A program made the translations under genes and the position numbers. The notes beneath the pieces are model-generated. The model was not told where the DNA came from, ran no database searches, and was given only the letters and a program-made list of their open reading frames with translations. 64,000 nt of DNA from Thinopyrum elongatum (lineage: Eukaryota > Streptophyta > Magnoliopsida > Poales > Poaceae): contig CM022300.1 of the NCBI GenBank assembly GCA_011799875.1, forward strand, positions 113,721,201 to 113,785,200. Direction: 5' to 3'. Within the stretch, counting starts at the first letter, position 1, and each line of letters opens with the position of its first letter. Shown in pieces: positions 1 to 9,799 of the stretch.

Positions 1-340
1 GGCATTGAGCGTGTTCTCCAAGAAAGAGGGCGGCAGCCGATCTGATCTGATCTACCCGTTGTGTAAATCCTAGCCCTCTCCTGTCTATATAAAGGGAGGC
101 CTAGGTCCTCGTTAGGATCCAATCTGAAGAACTCAACTCTCACTAGACATCTCAAACACCATTGTAATCCTCTGCACGAGGTATTCGCTCACCATGAATA
201 ACAAGACAAAGCAGGATATAGGGTATTACTCTTCAGAGGCCCAAACCTGGGTAAATTTTGCGTAAAGACTCCATCCCGATACTTCCAGTCTCATTATGAA
301 CCCTACCGAGGGATCTGACGGGAATTTGCTCCGTTAGATA
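1..340 (+). mobile_element. LTR fragment of an unassigned retrotransposon
   Basis: The stretch has the anatomy of a plant LTR: a TATA box (tatataaa, 86-93), a short leader, then a 'cattgtaatcc' stretch near 160 as expected in an R/U5 region. It is cut by the window start, so the 5' end is unseen. No coding capacity was found. I could not name the family. It could instead be a host promoter region, but the retroelement debris on its right makes an LTR more likely. Confidence 0.45.
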
Positions 341-640
341 CACCTTTGTTCGTAACTGAGGGAAATAGTATCTGCTACTATACTGCATCACCCTTCCTCT
401 TCGGGAAAACCCAACAACTTCAACACGAGTAGCAATGTCCTCGAAAATCGATGCGACAACTGTCGCGAAAACCCCCCTCCTAAAGAGTATTAACAACGCC
501 CGCACAACCAGACTAGATAAACAAATTTGACAACTAATTTGATTTGCAAGATGAATTCTGTCTAAGACAACTTGTGCTTCAGCAGTAGCTGCGTCTATCA
601 CATATGGTATAAGCTAGGAGCCCGCAGCTAAAAATCTTCC
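341..640 (+). mobile_element. Athila-type LTR end fragment plus unassigned DNA
   Basis: Bases 350-415, read on the minus strand, give a pattern like 'ttttcccgaagaggaagggtgatgcag ... tatttccctcag' (spaced out here). The same pattern marks the U5 end of the Athila-type LTRs at 7480, 17300, 42152 and 46007, but here it lies in the opposite orientation. The following 200 bases are open on the minus strand and would encode a hydrophobic stretch. I regard that as chance or degraded element-internal DNA. Confidence 0.3.
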
Positions 641-1040
641 ATTATGTAAGGAACTAGCTAATTTGCTCGAATTTGATCTAGGGATTGGATCTGAGATGGG
701 AAATTATGTTGTTCCACCCAACACCCTCACAACATATTTGAATTACAATAGTGGTTCATTCCACGCCTGGCCAAAGCCAATTACTTCCGTTCCTAGTTTC
801 ATAAATGGAGGAGGGGAAGAATATAAAGGATGGAACCGTTACACCCTTAACGGGCCCAGTTTGGGCCTGCAAGCCACTAGGTTTCTTATGCGCACGAATG
901 GGCCGACCCATAGTCCCATGAGTTGAATCTCCTCCTTTGCGCTCTTGACTGTCTCTCTCCCTGCTTGCCAGCTCCTTCTGGCTGCCAGATAGGCCGCTGA
1001 CATCCCCCTGTTTTTGAGACGAGGCTTGTCCCCAAGCCTC
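641..1040 (-). mobile_element. Probable 3' non-coding/LTR remnant of the chromovirus
   Basis: This lies just beyond the chromodomain-like end of the minus-strand pol remnant, where the 3' untranslated region and 3' LTR of that element should be. The minus-strand frame stays open from about 1148 to 756, but past roughly 1040 it resembles no protein I know. No LTR boundary or target-site duplication was recognised. The assignment rests on position only. Confidence 0.3.
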
Positions 1041-3355
1041 TGCATGCAGAAACATCTCCTTCAAAGTGTCACAATCTTCCCAGATAGGTGATGGTGATGG
1101 TGTACCACTCCACTCAACGAGCACCTGAGCGATCATCTTGTTACCCACCGTCTTGAGTCGTTTCTACAACACTTGAATAGGAACTTGCAAATGAGCTTCA
1201 TGAGAAGGAAGAACATCAAGTACCTCATATTTTGGAGGAACAAACTTCTTCAGTTGGGAGTCAAGCCATTGCTGCAAGTCCGAAGGAGCCATAGTGTCTT
1301 ATGAGGAAATGCCAAAGTACCGAGGTGCCTGACCATATAATACTTCTAATGGGGACTTGTCGAGAGAAGAGTGCCAGTTGTTGTTGTACAAGAATTCACA
1401 TAGAGCCAGCTACTTGTTCCATTTCCGGGGATGAGCTGAAATGAAACACCTCAGATAACATTCGATCTGCTGGTTAACTCGCTCGGTCTGCCCGTCAGTT
1501 TCTGGATGATACGCAGTGCTCATGTTGAGATGGGTGCCGGTTTTCTTGGTCATCAGCTACCAGAACTTGCTAGTAAACAGAGGGTCTTGATTAGAAAAAA
1601 TGCAAAGAGGCATCCCGTGCAATTTGTACACATGATCAAGGAACAATTCAGCAATTTTCTGAGCATTTTAAGGGTGCTTCACAGGTATAAAGTGGCCATA
1701 CTTGGTAAACTTATCGATCACAACCATGATGCAGTCAAACTGATCTGAAGGTGGAAGCCCTGTGATAAAATCCATTGTAACTGACTCCCAAGCCTTTATT
1801 AGAACTGGTAAAGGAGAAAGCAATCCAGGTTAGTTCACTCTTTTAGGTTTTTCCTATTGACACATAGTGCAAGACTGAACAAAGTCTTTGACAAATGTTT
1901 TCATGCCATTCCATTTGAATAAGGCATGGATTCTCGTGTAAGTGATAGGAAAACCTGAATGACCTCCCAAAGGGCTAGCATGAAAGGCCATACAAATCCT
2001 GGTCTGCAAAGGCAAATCATTGAAATTCCAGATAGAGTTCTTATACCTGATGAAGCCATTAACCAGAGTATAATTAGGTTTGGAAGCAGGACTAACAACT
2101 AACTGCTGGAGGAGTTCTCTGCCCTTATCATCCTGATTATAACTGGAAACAATATCTTCCAACCAGCTAGGTTGAGCACAAGAAATAGCAAGTACTGCAG
2201 AATGATCTTCTCCCAAATGTGGCCTTCTTGACAAGGCATCAGCTGTTGCGTTATCTGTTGCTTTTTTGTAAAGAATTTGATAATTGAGTCCCATTAGCTT
2301 AGTGAGAACTTTCTGTTGCTAAGGTGTGTGTAATCTCTAGTCTATCAGGTGCACTAGACTCTTCTGATCAGTTTTGATCACAAACTTCTGAATTGCAGAT
2401 AAGACCTCCATTGTTCCACAGCCAGCAAAATAGCTAAGTATTCTTTTTCATAGACCGACAAACCCTTGTTCTTTGGACCCAAAGCCTTGCTGACAAAAGC
2501 CAATGGATGTCCCTCCTGCATCAACACAGATCCAATGCCAGAGTCACATGCATAAGTTTCCAAGACAAACTAGTTTGTTAAATCAGGTAAAGCTAAAACT
2601 GGAGCTTGTAACAAGGCTTGCTTAAGTGTTTGGAATGCTACTTCTGCTGCTGGTGTCCACACAAAGATAGTTCCCTTTTTGAGGAGCGTAGTTAATGGAC
2701 TGCTAATGATCCCATAGCTCTGAATAATTTTTTTGTAATAATTTGTAAGTCCCAGAAAACGTCTAACCTCCTTATCATTAAGAGGAGTAGGCCAATTCTG
2801 AATTGCAAGTATCTTACTAGTATCGGTAGAAACTCCCTTGTTACTGATAACATGGCCTAAATAAGCAACCGCCTGTTGACCAAAAGCACACTTACTAAGT
2901 TTCACCTTCCGTTGTTTCTCTTGCAAAATCTGCAACACAGACTATAAGTGCACTAAATGCTCTTGAAATGTTTTACCAAAAACCAGGATATCATCAAAGA
3001 AGACTAGAACATATTTGTCTGGCCCCTTGGTGGCAGGAGATAAGTCCAAATTCATTGCCCCCTGAAAAGTGCCTGGAGCACCAGTGAGACCAAACCCCAT
3101 AACACTGAACTCATAATGGCCTTCATGGGTTTGAAATGTTGTTTTAAATTCCTCTCCAGGTGCCAGTCTAATCTGGTGGTAACCAGCCCTCAAATCTAGC
3201 TTAGAAAACCAACAGGCCCCATGCAGTTCATCTAGAAGTTCATCTATCACAGGCAGGGAATACTTGCTTTTTAATGTAAGAGCATTAAGGTGTCTATAAT
3301 CAATGACCATCCTCCAAGTACCATCTTTCACTATTGCAGGATCCTGCTAACGCGA
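1041..3355 (-). pseudogene. Ty3/Gypsy chromovirus pol remnant (RT-RNase H-integrase-chromodomain)
   Basis: Read from 3340 downwards, the domains are in Gypsy order. Reverse transcriptase has KDGTWRMVIDYRHLNALTL near 3331-3275 and the catalytic FFDDILVF near 2990. RNase H shows YACDSG and YEKEYLAIL between 2563 and 2400. The integrase zinc finger (H-H-C-C ending SCTMCQ) is near 1990-1856. The integrase core has MDFITGLPPSDQFD near 1770-1730, SNQDPLFTSKFW near 1590-1560 and [16 protein letters not shown] near 1495-1450. The C-terminal KKFVPPKYEVL ... VLVEWSG segment (about 1245-1090) resembles a chromodomain, which places it among the chromoviruses. In-frame stops occur near 2940, 2566 and 1855, with a frameshift near 2380, so it is inactive. 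Gag and protease are missing: the sequence is cut at 3355 by a CACTA end. Confidence 0.88.
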
Positions 3356-3495
3356 CACTACAATCAGAGACCCTTCGACGAAACCGAGTGCGATGCATTA
3401 ATCACAAACGATGATGTAATAAAACCATCAAAAAAGATACAAAACATTTGCGATGGCGGAGACATCAAACACGATTCAGATTATAGTTGCGTGTG

Positions 3496-3901
3496 CAATG
3501 CGTGGCATACGGTTAATCCATACGAACTATTTGTGATGAGCTAGAACAATAGAAACGAGCAGCCATATGAAGGTGTGTGATATACGTCATACCGTTCACT
3601 CGGATGAACTATTTGCGATTAGGAAACGCAATAGAAACGGCCAGCCAAATCAAGGTGTGTGCGATATATGGCATACAGTTCACTCGGATGAACTGTTTTC
3701 TATTAGGCAACAAAACAAAAACGGTTTAACTTAACAAGATGTGTGTGATATGTGGCATACAGTTCACATAGATGAACTATATGCGATGAGCTAAAAGAAC
3801 ACAAACGATTCGTGTAAACAAGATGTGTGTGATACGCGGCAAACAGCCCACTCAGATGAACTGTTTGCGATGAGAAAATATAACACAGACGGTTACTACA
3901 G
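3496..3901 (+). repeat. Five tandem subterminal repeats of about 82 bp
   Basis: Units begin near 3496, 3573, 3654, 3738 and 3822. Each carries a 'gtgtgtgatatgtggcatac' block, then 'gttcactcggatgaact', then 'tttgcgatgag', then an A-rich spacer. They are diverged but collinear. In the CACTA superfamily such subterminal arrays are transposase-binding regions. The unit is longer than the 10-20 bp motifs usual for this group, so each unit may contain several sites. Confidence 0.75.
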
Positions 3902-4181
3902 TTAATTCATGTGCGATTATGTGTGTAGGAAAAACTTTGAAAAATGCAAACTAGTTGCTTGCGATGGCTAGGAGTATTGCACACTATGCGTATGTGAGTA
4001 CTCTTGTGCGATGATTAGTAAGCTACATATACGTTTCCTTATGTTTACACGTGTGTGATAACACGTGACACCGCATACAGTTGTCGGGTTGTGTGCTCCA
4101 CTTAGTCTTCCCGCGCTCTAGCGAAGGCTTCCCGCGCTCCACATGAATTGTAAAATCCCCAATCCCCTAGCCAGCTGCTAG

Positions 4182-4190
4182 CTATAAATA
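4182..4190 (+). promoter_or_regulatory. TATA box of a truncated CACTA-borne gene start
   Basis: The motif ctataaata lies 89 bases upstream of an ATG at 4271, a normal distance for a plant TATA box and short leader. An earlier ATG at 4200 is too close to be transcribed from this box. It resembles the ctataaaaa box at 24214 in the related DNA further right. No transcription evidence is available from sequence alone. Confidence 0.45.
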
Positions 4191-4270
4191 ACCACAACAA
4201 TGGCCGACGACGACGACTCGCTACTGATCCACTTGCTAGCTAGTTACCCACACATACCGGCATACCCCCA

Positions 4271-4324
4271 ATGGGCGACGACAAGATGGAGTTGCATGAC
4301 GGGAACGGGCGTCGGAGATCATAG
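4271..4324 (+). pseudogene. Truncated gene start, 17 codons (MGDDKMELHDGNGRRRS)
   Basis: An ATG downstream of the TATA box opens a charged reading frame of 17 codons that stops at 4322-4324, six bases before a 60-bp palindrome. I read this as the first few codons of a gene that lost its body when the palindrome arose or the region was rearranged. A 44-codon overlapping frame starts at 4200 and runs into the palindrome; it is an equally possible but less well placed start. Function unknown. Confidence 0.3.
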
Positions 4325-4329
4325 TATAG

Positions 4330-4389
4330 GTTAATTAATTATACCTCCAGAGCTGGATGATTCCGGCTCTAGAGGTATAATTAATTAAC
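4330..4389. repeat. Near-perfect 60-bp palindrome (24-bp arms, 12-bp loop)
   Basis: The left arm is 4330-4353 and the right arm 4366-4389. Read as reverse complements they match at 23 of 24 positions; the single difference is C/T in the 'cctc[c/t]agagc' part. The loop is tggatgattccg. The arms are AT-rich at their outer ends (gttaattaatt). It could be a snap-back product of double-strand break repair or a tiny hairpin element. The flanks show no clear duplication. Confidence 0.85.
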
Positions 4390-4992
4390 ATAATCTGTGA
4401 TCAAATAACTAAAGCTTCCCCAATGTGATCGTGCGCCGGCCCCAACCGCTAGCAGAGCGCACGTGGATAGACGCGACCCGAGCGCGCCTTGGCGCCTAAA
4501 CGGCGAGCCGAGCACGCGGAGGGGCGTGACCTGAGGGCGCCTTGGAGCCTAAACGGCGAGCAAAGCATGCGGAGGGACGCGAACAGAGCACGCCGTGGCC
4601 GCCTAAACGGCGAGCAAGCACATGCATAATTATTGCATATAGCAGTTGAACATAGCAGGGAATAGCCGTCCAACAATACTATTTTCAATGACATGCATTA
4701 ATATATTCTTAGTTAAATCTAAGGTTAATTTTTGGTACTACAGAATACGAAGGGGAACAATAAACCACGACGGAGCTAGTACCTATACCAACACAGACAC
4801 CCAGTGCAGAAATTAATAACATTATACACGTGTCCAGCAATCCACGCCAATGCTTCCCGCCTCTTCCCTCATCGGTTTCCCGCCACCAGCTAGTGGCTTG
4901 CTCCATATGACCCAGGCGGCAACGCACCATAGTGACACTGTGCGCAGATCTAGTCCACACCCATCTACCACTAGTTATTCCAAGCATGCTAG
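4390..4992 (+). mobile_element. CACTA-1 interior, non-coding
   Basis: Bases 4440-4640 hold three imperfect copies of a GC-rich module ('cctaaacggcgagc', 'gcatgcggaggg', 'cgcgaacagagcacgcc'). The module reappears at 23846-23930. Bases 4640-4992 are single-copy within the window and contain no convincing gene. The segment ends at TAG (4990-4992), the probable 3-bp target of the next CACTA insertion. Confidence 0.5.
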
Positions 4993-5399
4993 CACTATAC
5001 AAAAACACACTTCTGTGATGATACGTGTTTGTCACAGTAGGTCACGTTTTCTGTCATGCATGTACATCCATGACGATTTTATGACAGAATCAAGATAGTC
5101 ATACCTATGTTGTCGTAGAAGTGTTCCATGACAATACCAAAATTATCATCACGGAAGTGTCCACTTCCATGACGATAAATGGCGCGTCATAGAAGTGCTT
5201 TCGTCAAGGGCAACCGACACGTGGCATCCACCGTAACGGGTCGCCGTTAAGCTATCGAGTTCCTCCAATAACCCGTTAACAACCCGGACCAATGGGGATT
5301 TTCCACGTGTAAAATTCTCATTCGCCGGAGGATCCACGTGTCAGCTCAGCGTTGGGATAGATGTCCTCCACTCATTGTACGAGAGGCGCCTATGATACG

Positions 5400-6380
5400 T
5401 TGGCATGTGGCAAGGCCCAACCGTGGCCCATTCAGGTGAAAGAGGCCGGCCCAGACAAAATTAGCAGGCCGGCCCATATAGGGCCTACTTGTGTCTGGTC
5501 CATTTAAGCCCATGGCCCATACGAGATGTGCCAATTTGGCCCGTCAACGGCTCGTTAACTATTTAGCCCCATTGCAACCCATCGTCAGTTCGAGCCTGTT
5601 AACAGCCCGCTATATATTTGGGCTCAATATCGGCCCGATGTGGTTTCGGCCTGTTAATGGCCCATTCAAGGGATGGGCCAATTTTCAGGATGTACGTCTT
5701 TCAGCCTTTTAGCGACCCATTTAAGTGTTGGGCCAATTTCCAGCCCGGTGTTTCTTTCAGCCTATTAACGGCCCATAAATGAGTTGGGCCATTTGTATTC
5801 GGACCTGAGTTTTCGCCACTTAACAGCACATGCTCTTCATGGTCCAATACCAGCCCGGTTTCTCTTTTGGCCTGCCAAAGGCCCACAACACCGTTGGGCC
5901 ATATATAGTCCGACCTGACTTTCGGCCACTTAGCGGCCCATGCTCTTCATGGTCCAGTATGAGCCCGCTCTCTCTTTCGGCCTGCTAAAGGCCCACAGTA
6001 CAGTTGGGTCATATATAGCCCAATCTTACTATCGGCCTGTTAACGGCCCGTGAAATCGAATGGACCCACTTATTGCCCGCTTCGATGTCGGCCTGTTAAC
6101 GACCCGGGAGGTAACAGGGCCAAGCATTAACTGTTGGCTCGTTTCAATTATAGCGGCCCAATAGAGCTTTCGGCCTGGTTACAACCCATCAACTTAATGG
6201 GCCCGCTAAAGTTCAAACATGTCTGTAGGCCCAATTAGATAACGTCGATTCCGGCCCAGCTATAATTTGAGCCCATTAGGACAAGCAATTATCGACAGGA
6301 CCAAAACCGATCAATCAAAGGCCTATGAGAATTTCGGCCCCTGCGAGCCCATTAGGGAAGCCCATTAAGGGCAGTGGGCC
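5400..6380. repeat. Subterminal array of 'ggccc(a/g)ttaa' type motifs
   Basis: More than twenty short copies of motifs such as cggcctgttaacggccc, cggcccatt, ggcccgttaac and agcccattaagg occur in both orientations at irregular 20-60 bp spacing. This is typical of the subterminal regions to which CACTA TnpA-like proteins bind. The array makes several open frames of 60-75 codons on both strands, but these are by-products of the repeat. Confidence 0.75.
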
Positions 6381-6537
6381 ACTATCCTTCATATAGTGCC
6401 CACGACTGTTCGTGCTAACTAACAATTTCATTGATTTTTGGCTTCCTAGTGACCAGTTAGCTGGAATACGAGGCGCGCTAAGCAAATGTACGGCATACAA
6501 GGAAAAATGTAGCACATCAAGCATATATTACAGGAAA

Positions 6538-6780
6538 TTACATCGACTTGGCAATCAAAGATTGATGCCAGTGCAAATAAATGAACAGAACTTCACGATC
6601 TACAACCTCACAATCTGCAACCTCAGCGCGGATGACGCCCATAAGCATGTGAGCAAGTTCTTCCTTCTTTGCTACACTGTCTCTAAAAATATTGACCAAT
6701 TGTTGTTGCGCAAGAATGTGCACCTCTGATTCCTCCATGATTTCCATCATTGCTTCAGCCAGTAATTGGTTCACAAACAT
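6538..6780 (-). pseudogene. Small glutamate-rich ORF in CACTA-2 interior, 80 codons
   Basis: A minus-strand frame starts at an ATG at 6780 and reads MFVNQLLAEAMMEIMEESEV, followed by a glutamine- and glutamate-rich stretch (HILAQQQL ... VAKKEELAHM) that could form a short helix. The position is where an exon of a CACTA-encoded protein would be expected. It has no motif that identifies a transposase. It may be the last exon of a TnpA-like protein or chance. Confidence 0.25.
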
Positions 6781-7021
6781 ACATTATTTCCGTTAGATTT
6801 GAGACAGAGGAAACTGAACAGATTCAGATGGCGATTCTGGCAGGCTTGTATTATTGATAGTGGAGAGTGTCTCGACCACTGCACCATAACATAAATTAGG
6901 AGGGAAACCGAACAGATTAATCAAGAGTTATTGCCATATTACCTGGCCAAGATTTATTGAAGAGAAACAATGGGGTTGCCTTGCTGTTTTCAGAGTTTGT
7001 CTTCTTATCTTCAGCAGCCTG

Positions 7022-7225
7022 CACCAAATTAACACACTAGCATTGCTATCATTGGCCAGGTCAGATAAATAGGAAAGTAACATTGACACAACAAACGTTT
7101 GGCAACCAGACCACACCAGTCTACACCAAATTAACACAATATGGCACAGCTATCATCAGCCAGGTAAGGTAATAGGAAAGCAACATTAACACAATGAATG
7201 ATTGGGCAACCAGAACAGCACTACA
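7022..7225. repeat. Two tandem copies of a ~102-bp unit
   Basis: Copies at about 7022-7123 and 7124-7225 share 'accaaattaacaca', 'gctatcat.ggccaggt', 'aataggaaag.aacatt' and 'ggcaaccaga.cac', offset by 102 bases. The unit lies in the AT-rich, probably intronic interior of CACTA-2. No coding sequence was seen. Confidence 0.6.
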
Positions 7226-7479
7226 ATTTAGTAATGTGCATGATATGAGATAGTACACTCATGTAGCTCAGTATGCAAAACTACCAGGCAGTTTTCCTTA
7301 CAAAAATCAACATTGTCGCCTTTAATTATACATTTTGCTACAAGTATCAGATAAAGGTTGGATTCACGCCGATTAACAAAATACATGATGATGTAAAAAT
7401 ATAGTGATATACAACAGGTACTTACATCAGCATTGGAGCACAGAGAATTCCAACAAGATACTTTCCTCGAACACGATCC

Positions 7480-9068
7480 TACTACTTCTTGAGCTTGCGT
7501 TGGTTTTTCCCTTGAAGAGGAAAGGGTAATGCAGCAAAGTAGAGATAAGTATTTCCCTCAGTTAAGAACCAAGGTATCAAATCCAGTAGGAGATACAAGC
7601 AAGTCTCCAATCTATGCACCTGCACAAACAATCAAACACTTGCACCCAACGCGATAAAGGGGTTGTCAATCCCTTCACGGTCACTTGCAAAGGTGAGATC
7701 TGATAGAGATAGATATAAAAGCTTACTAAAACGTAAAACAAAATAAAAGTAAATAAATTGCAGCAAGGTATTTTTGGGTTTTTTGGTTTATAGATCTAAA
7801 AATATATGATGGAAAATAGACCCGGGGGCAATAAGTTTCACTAGAGGCTTCTCTCTTGAAGGCAAATAATACGGTGGGTGAACAAATTACTATCGAGCAA
7901 TTGATAGAAAAGCGCAAAGTTATGACGATATCCAAGGCAATGATTATGAATATAGGCATCACGTCCGTGTCAAGTAGACCGACTCCTGCGTGCATCTACT
8001 ACTATTACTCCACACATCAACCGCTATCCAGCATGCATCTAGAGTATTAAGTTCATAAAGAACGGAGTAACGCCTTAAGCAAGATGACATGATGTAGAGG
8101 GATAAACTCAAGCAATATGATGAAAACCCCATCTTTTTACCCTTGATGGCAACAATACAATACGTGCCTCGCTACCCCTACTTTGTCACTGGGTGAGGAC
8201 ACCGCAAGATTGAACCCAAAACTAAGCACCTCTCCCATTGCAAGAAGAACCAATCTAGTTGGCCAAACCAAACCGATAATTCGAAGAGAAATATAATGAT
8301 ATCAAATCATGCATATAAGAATTCAGAAAAGACTGAAATAATATTCATAGATAATCTGATCATAAATCCACAATTCATCGGATCTCGACAAACACATAGC
8401 AAAAGAATATTACATTGGATAGATCTCCAAGAACATCGAGGAGAACATTGTATTGAAGATCAAAGAGAGAGAAGAAGCCATTTAGCTACTAGCTATGGAA
8501 CCGTAGGTCTATGGTAAACTACTCACGCTTCATCGGAAGGGCAATAGGGTTGATGTAGAAGCTCTCCGTGATCGAATCCCCCTTCGGCAAGGTGCCGGAA
8601 AAGGCCCCAAGATGGGATCTCACGGGAACAGAAGGTTACGACGGCGGAAAAGTATTTTGGTGGAAGCTTCTGGTGGTTTGGGAATATTTGGCAATTTATA
8701 GTGCTGGTTTTAGGGTTAGGGGACTCCTGAGGGGACCACAAGCCCTCAGGGCGCGCCCCCCCTAGGGCGCGCCCCTGAGGCTTGTGGCCTCCTCGGGGAT
8801 CTTCTGGCCCTCTCTCCAAGTTATGTGGGTGTCTTCTGGTCCAAGAAAAATCATCACGAAAGTTTTATTCCGTTTGGACTCTGTTTGATATTCCTTTTTT
8901 GTAAAACTCAAAAACAAGGAAAAAACAAAAACTGGCACTGGGCTCTAGGTTAATAAGTTAGTCCCAAAAATAATATAAAATAGCATATCAATGCATATAC
9001 AACATCCAAAATAGATAATATAATAGCATGGAACAATAAAAAATTATAGATACGTTGGAGACGTATCA
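7480..9068 (-). mobile_element. Athila-type 3' LTR (LTR-1)
   Basis: Read on the minus strand it starts TGATACGTCTCCAACGTATC at 9068 and runs about 1.59 kb to near 7480. The U5 end is 'ctttgctgcattaccctttcc'-like in the minus reading (broken here by one variable base). It is nearly collinear and very similar to the LTR at 17300-18881, which marks the two as partners. The exact left boundary is uncertain by a few bases because the expected TG is mutated. No protein is encoded; open frames in the region follow the GC-rich hairpin. Confidence 0.8.
8736..8787. repeat. GC-rich hairpin in LTR-1
   Basis: The left arm (8736-8758, starting ccacaagccctcaggg) pairs with the right arm (8765-8787, ending tgaggcttgtgg) with a six-base loop. 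A related hairpin is found in LTR-2 (18552-18600) and, in diverged form, in the Sabrina-type LTRs (about 56086-56135 and 62117-62171). The position is shared across subfamilies. Confidence 0.75.
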
Positions 9069-9799
9069 AGCATCCCCAAGCTTAATTCCTACTCGTCCTC
9101 GAGTAGGTAAATGATAAAAACAGAATTTTTGATGTGGAATGCTACCTAACATATTTATCCTTGTAATCTTCTTTATTGTCGCATGAATATTCAGATCCAT
9201 AAGATTCAAAACAAAAGTTTAATATTGACATAAAAACAATAATACTTCAAGCATACTAATAAAGCAATCATGTCTTGTCAAAAAAACATGGCCAAAGAAA
9301 GTTATCCCTATGAAATCATATAGTCTGGCTATGCTCCATCTTCATCACACCAAGTATTTAATCATGCACAACCCCGATGACAAGCCAAGCAATTGTTTCA
9401 TACTTTTGATGTTCTCAAACTTTTTCAACTTTCACGCAATACATGAGCGTGAGCCATGGATATAGCACTATAGGTGGAATAGAATATGGTGGTTGTGGAG
9501 AAGACAAAAAGAAGGAGAAAGTCTCACATCAACTAGGCGTATTAATGGGCTATGGAGATGCCCATCAATAGATATCAATGTGAGTGAGTAGGGATTGCCA
9601 TGCAATGGATGCACTAGAGCTATAAGTGTATGAAAGCTCAAAAAGAAACTAAGTGGGTGTGCATCCAACTCGCTTGCTCACGAAGACCTAGGGCAATTTG
9701 AGGAAGCCCATCATTGGAATATACAAGACAAGTTCTATAATGAAAAATTCCCACTAGTATATGAAAGTGACAACATAGGAGACTCTCTATCATGAAGAT
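9069..9799 (-). mobile_element. Internal region 1, polypurine-side part
   Basis: The sequence directly next to the LTR is gcatccccaagctt (9070-9083), the complement of the polypurine motif aagcttggggatgc, followed by the 'tcctactcgtcctcgagtagg' type conserved block (spaced by variants). The rest is AT-rich and non-coding. It ends at AAGAT (9795-9799), the left target-site copy of the nested solo LTR. The unit resumes at 14121. Confidence 0.75.

Larger units (their letters stand above)
3356..4992 (+). mobile_element. CACTA transposon end (CACTA-1), left part
   Basis: The element starts with CACTACAATCAGAG immediately after the chromovirus remnant; the 3-bp target would be CGA (3353-3355). Tandem subterminal repeats follow at 3496-3901, as expected for CACTA elements, where they bind the element's own TnpA-like protein. 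After about 4400 there are GC-rich modules containing 'aacggcgagc' and 'gagcacgcc'. The same modules recur at 23846-23930, so I infer that the rest of this element lies beyond 23550 and that later insertions split it. No transposase coding sequence is visible. The opposite terminal repeat was not found in the window. Confidence 0.7.
4993..7479 (+). mobile_element. CACTA transposon end (CACTA-2), Caspar-like
   Basis: The terminal repeat begins CACTATACAAAAACACACTT directly after TAG (4990-4992). I recognise the next 300 bases ('tgtcacagtaggtcacg', 'tccatgacgat', 'catagaagtgctttcg') as a common Triticeae CACTA terminus. From about 5400 to 6380 there is a dense subterminal array, then diverged interior DNA to 7479. 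The right half is missing: the sequence passes straight into an Athila-type LTR at about 7480, and no matching inverted terminus occurs later. It is therefore truncated and cannot be mobile as it stands. Confidence 0.72.

Noticed and set aside
3496..3901. CRISPR-like array of regular repeats
   Set aside because: Units are about 82 bp of diverged repeat with no unique spacers, and the setting is a plant CACTA element.
5346..5886. Four small ORFs of 61-73 codons
   Set aside because: They follow the repeated 'ggcccatt/ggcccgtt' motifs of the CACTA-2 subterminal array on both strands.
8523..8819. 98-codon minus-strand frame in LTR-1, with a counterpart at 18309-18632
   Set aside because: The frame exists in both LTRs because they are copies; it covers the hairpin and has no domain.
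9751..9757. CACTA word within 'cccactagtatatg'-type sequence
   Set aside because: An isolated five-base match with no terminal-repeat extension or subterminal array.
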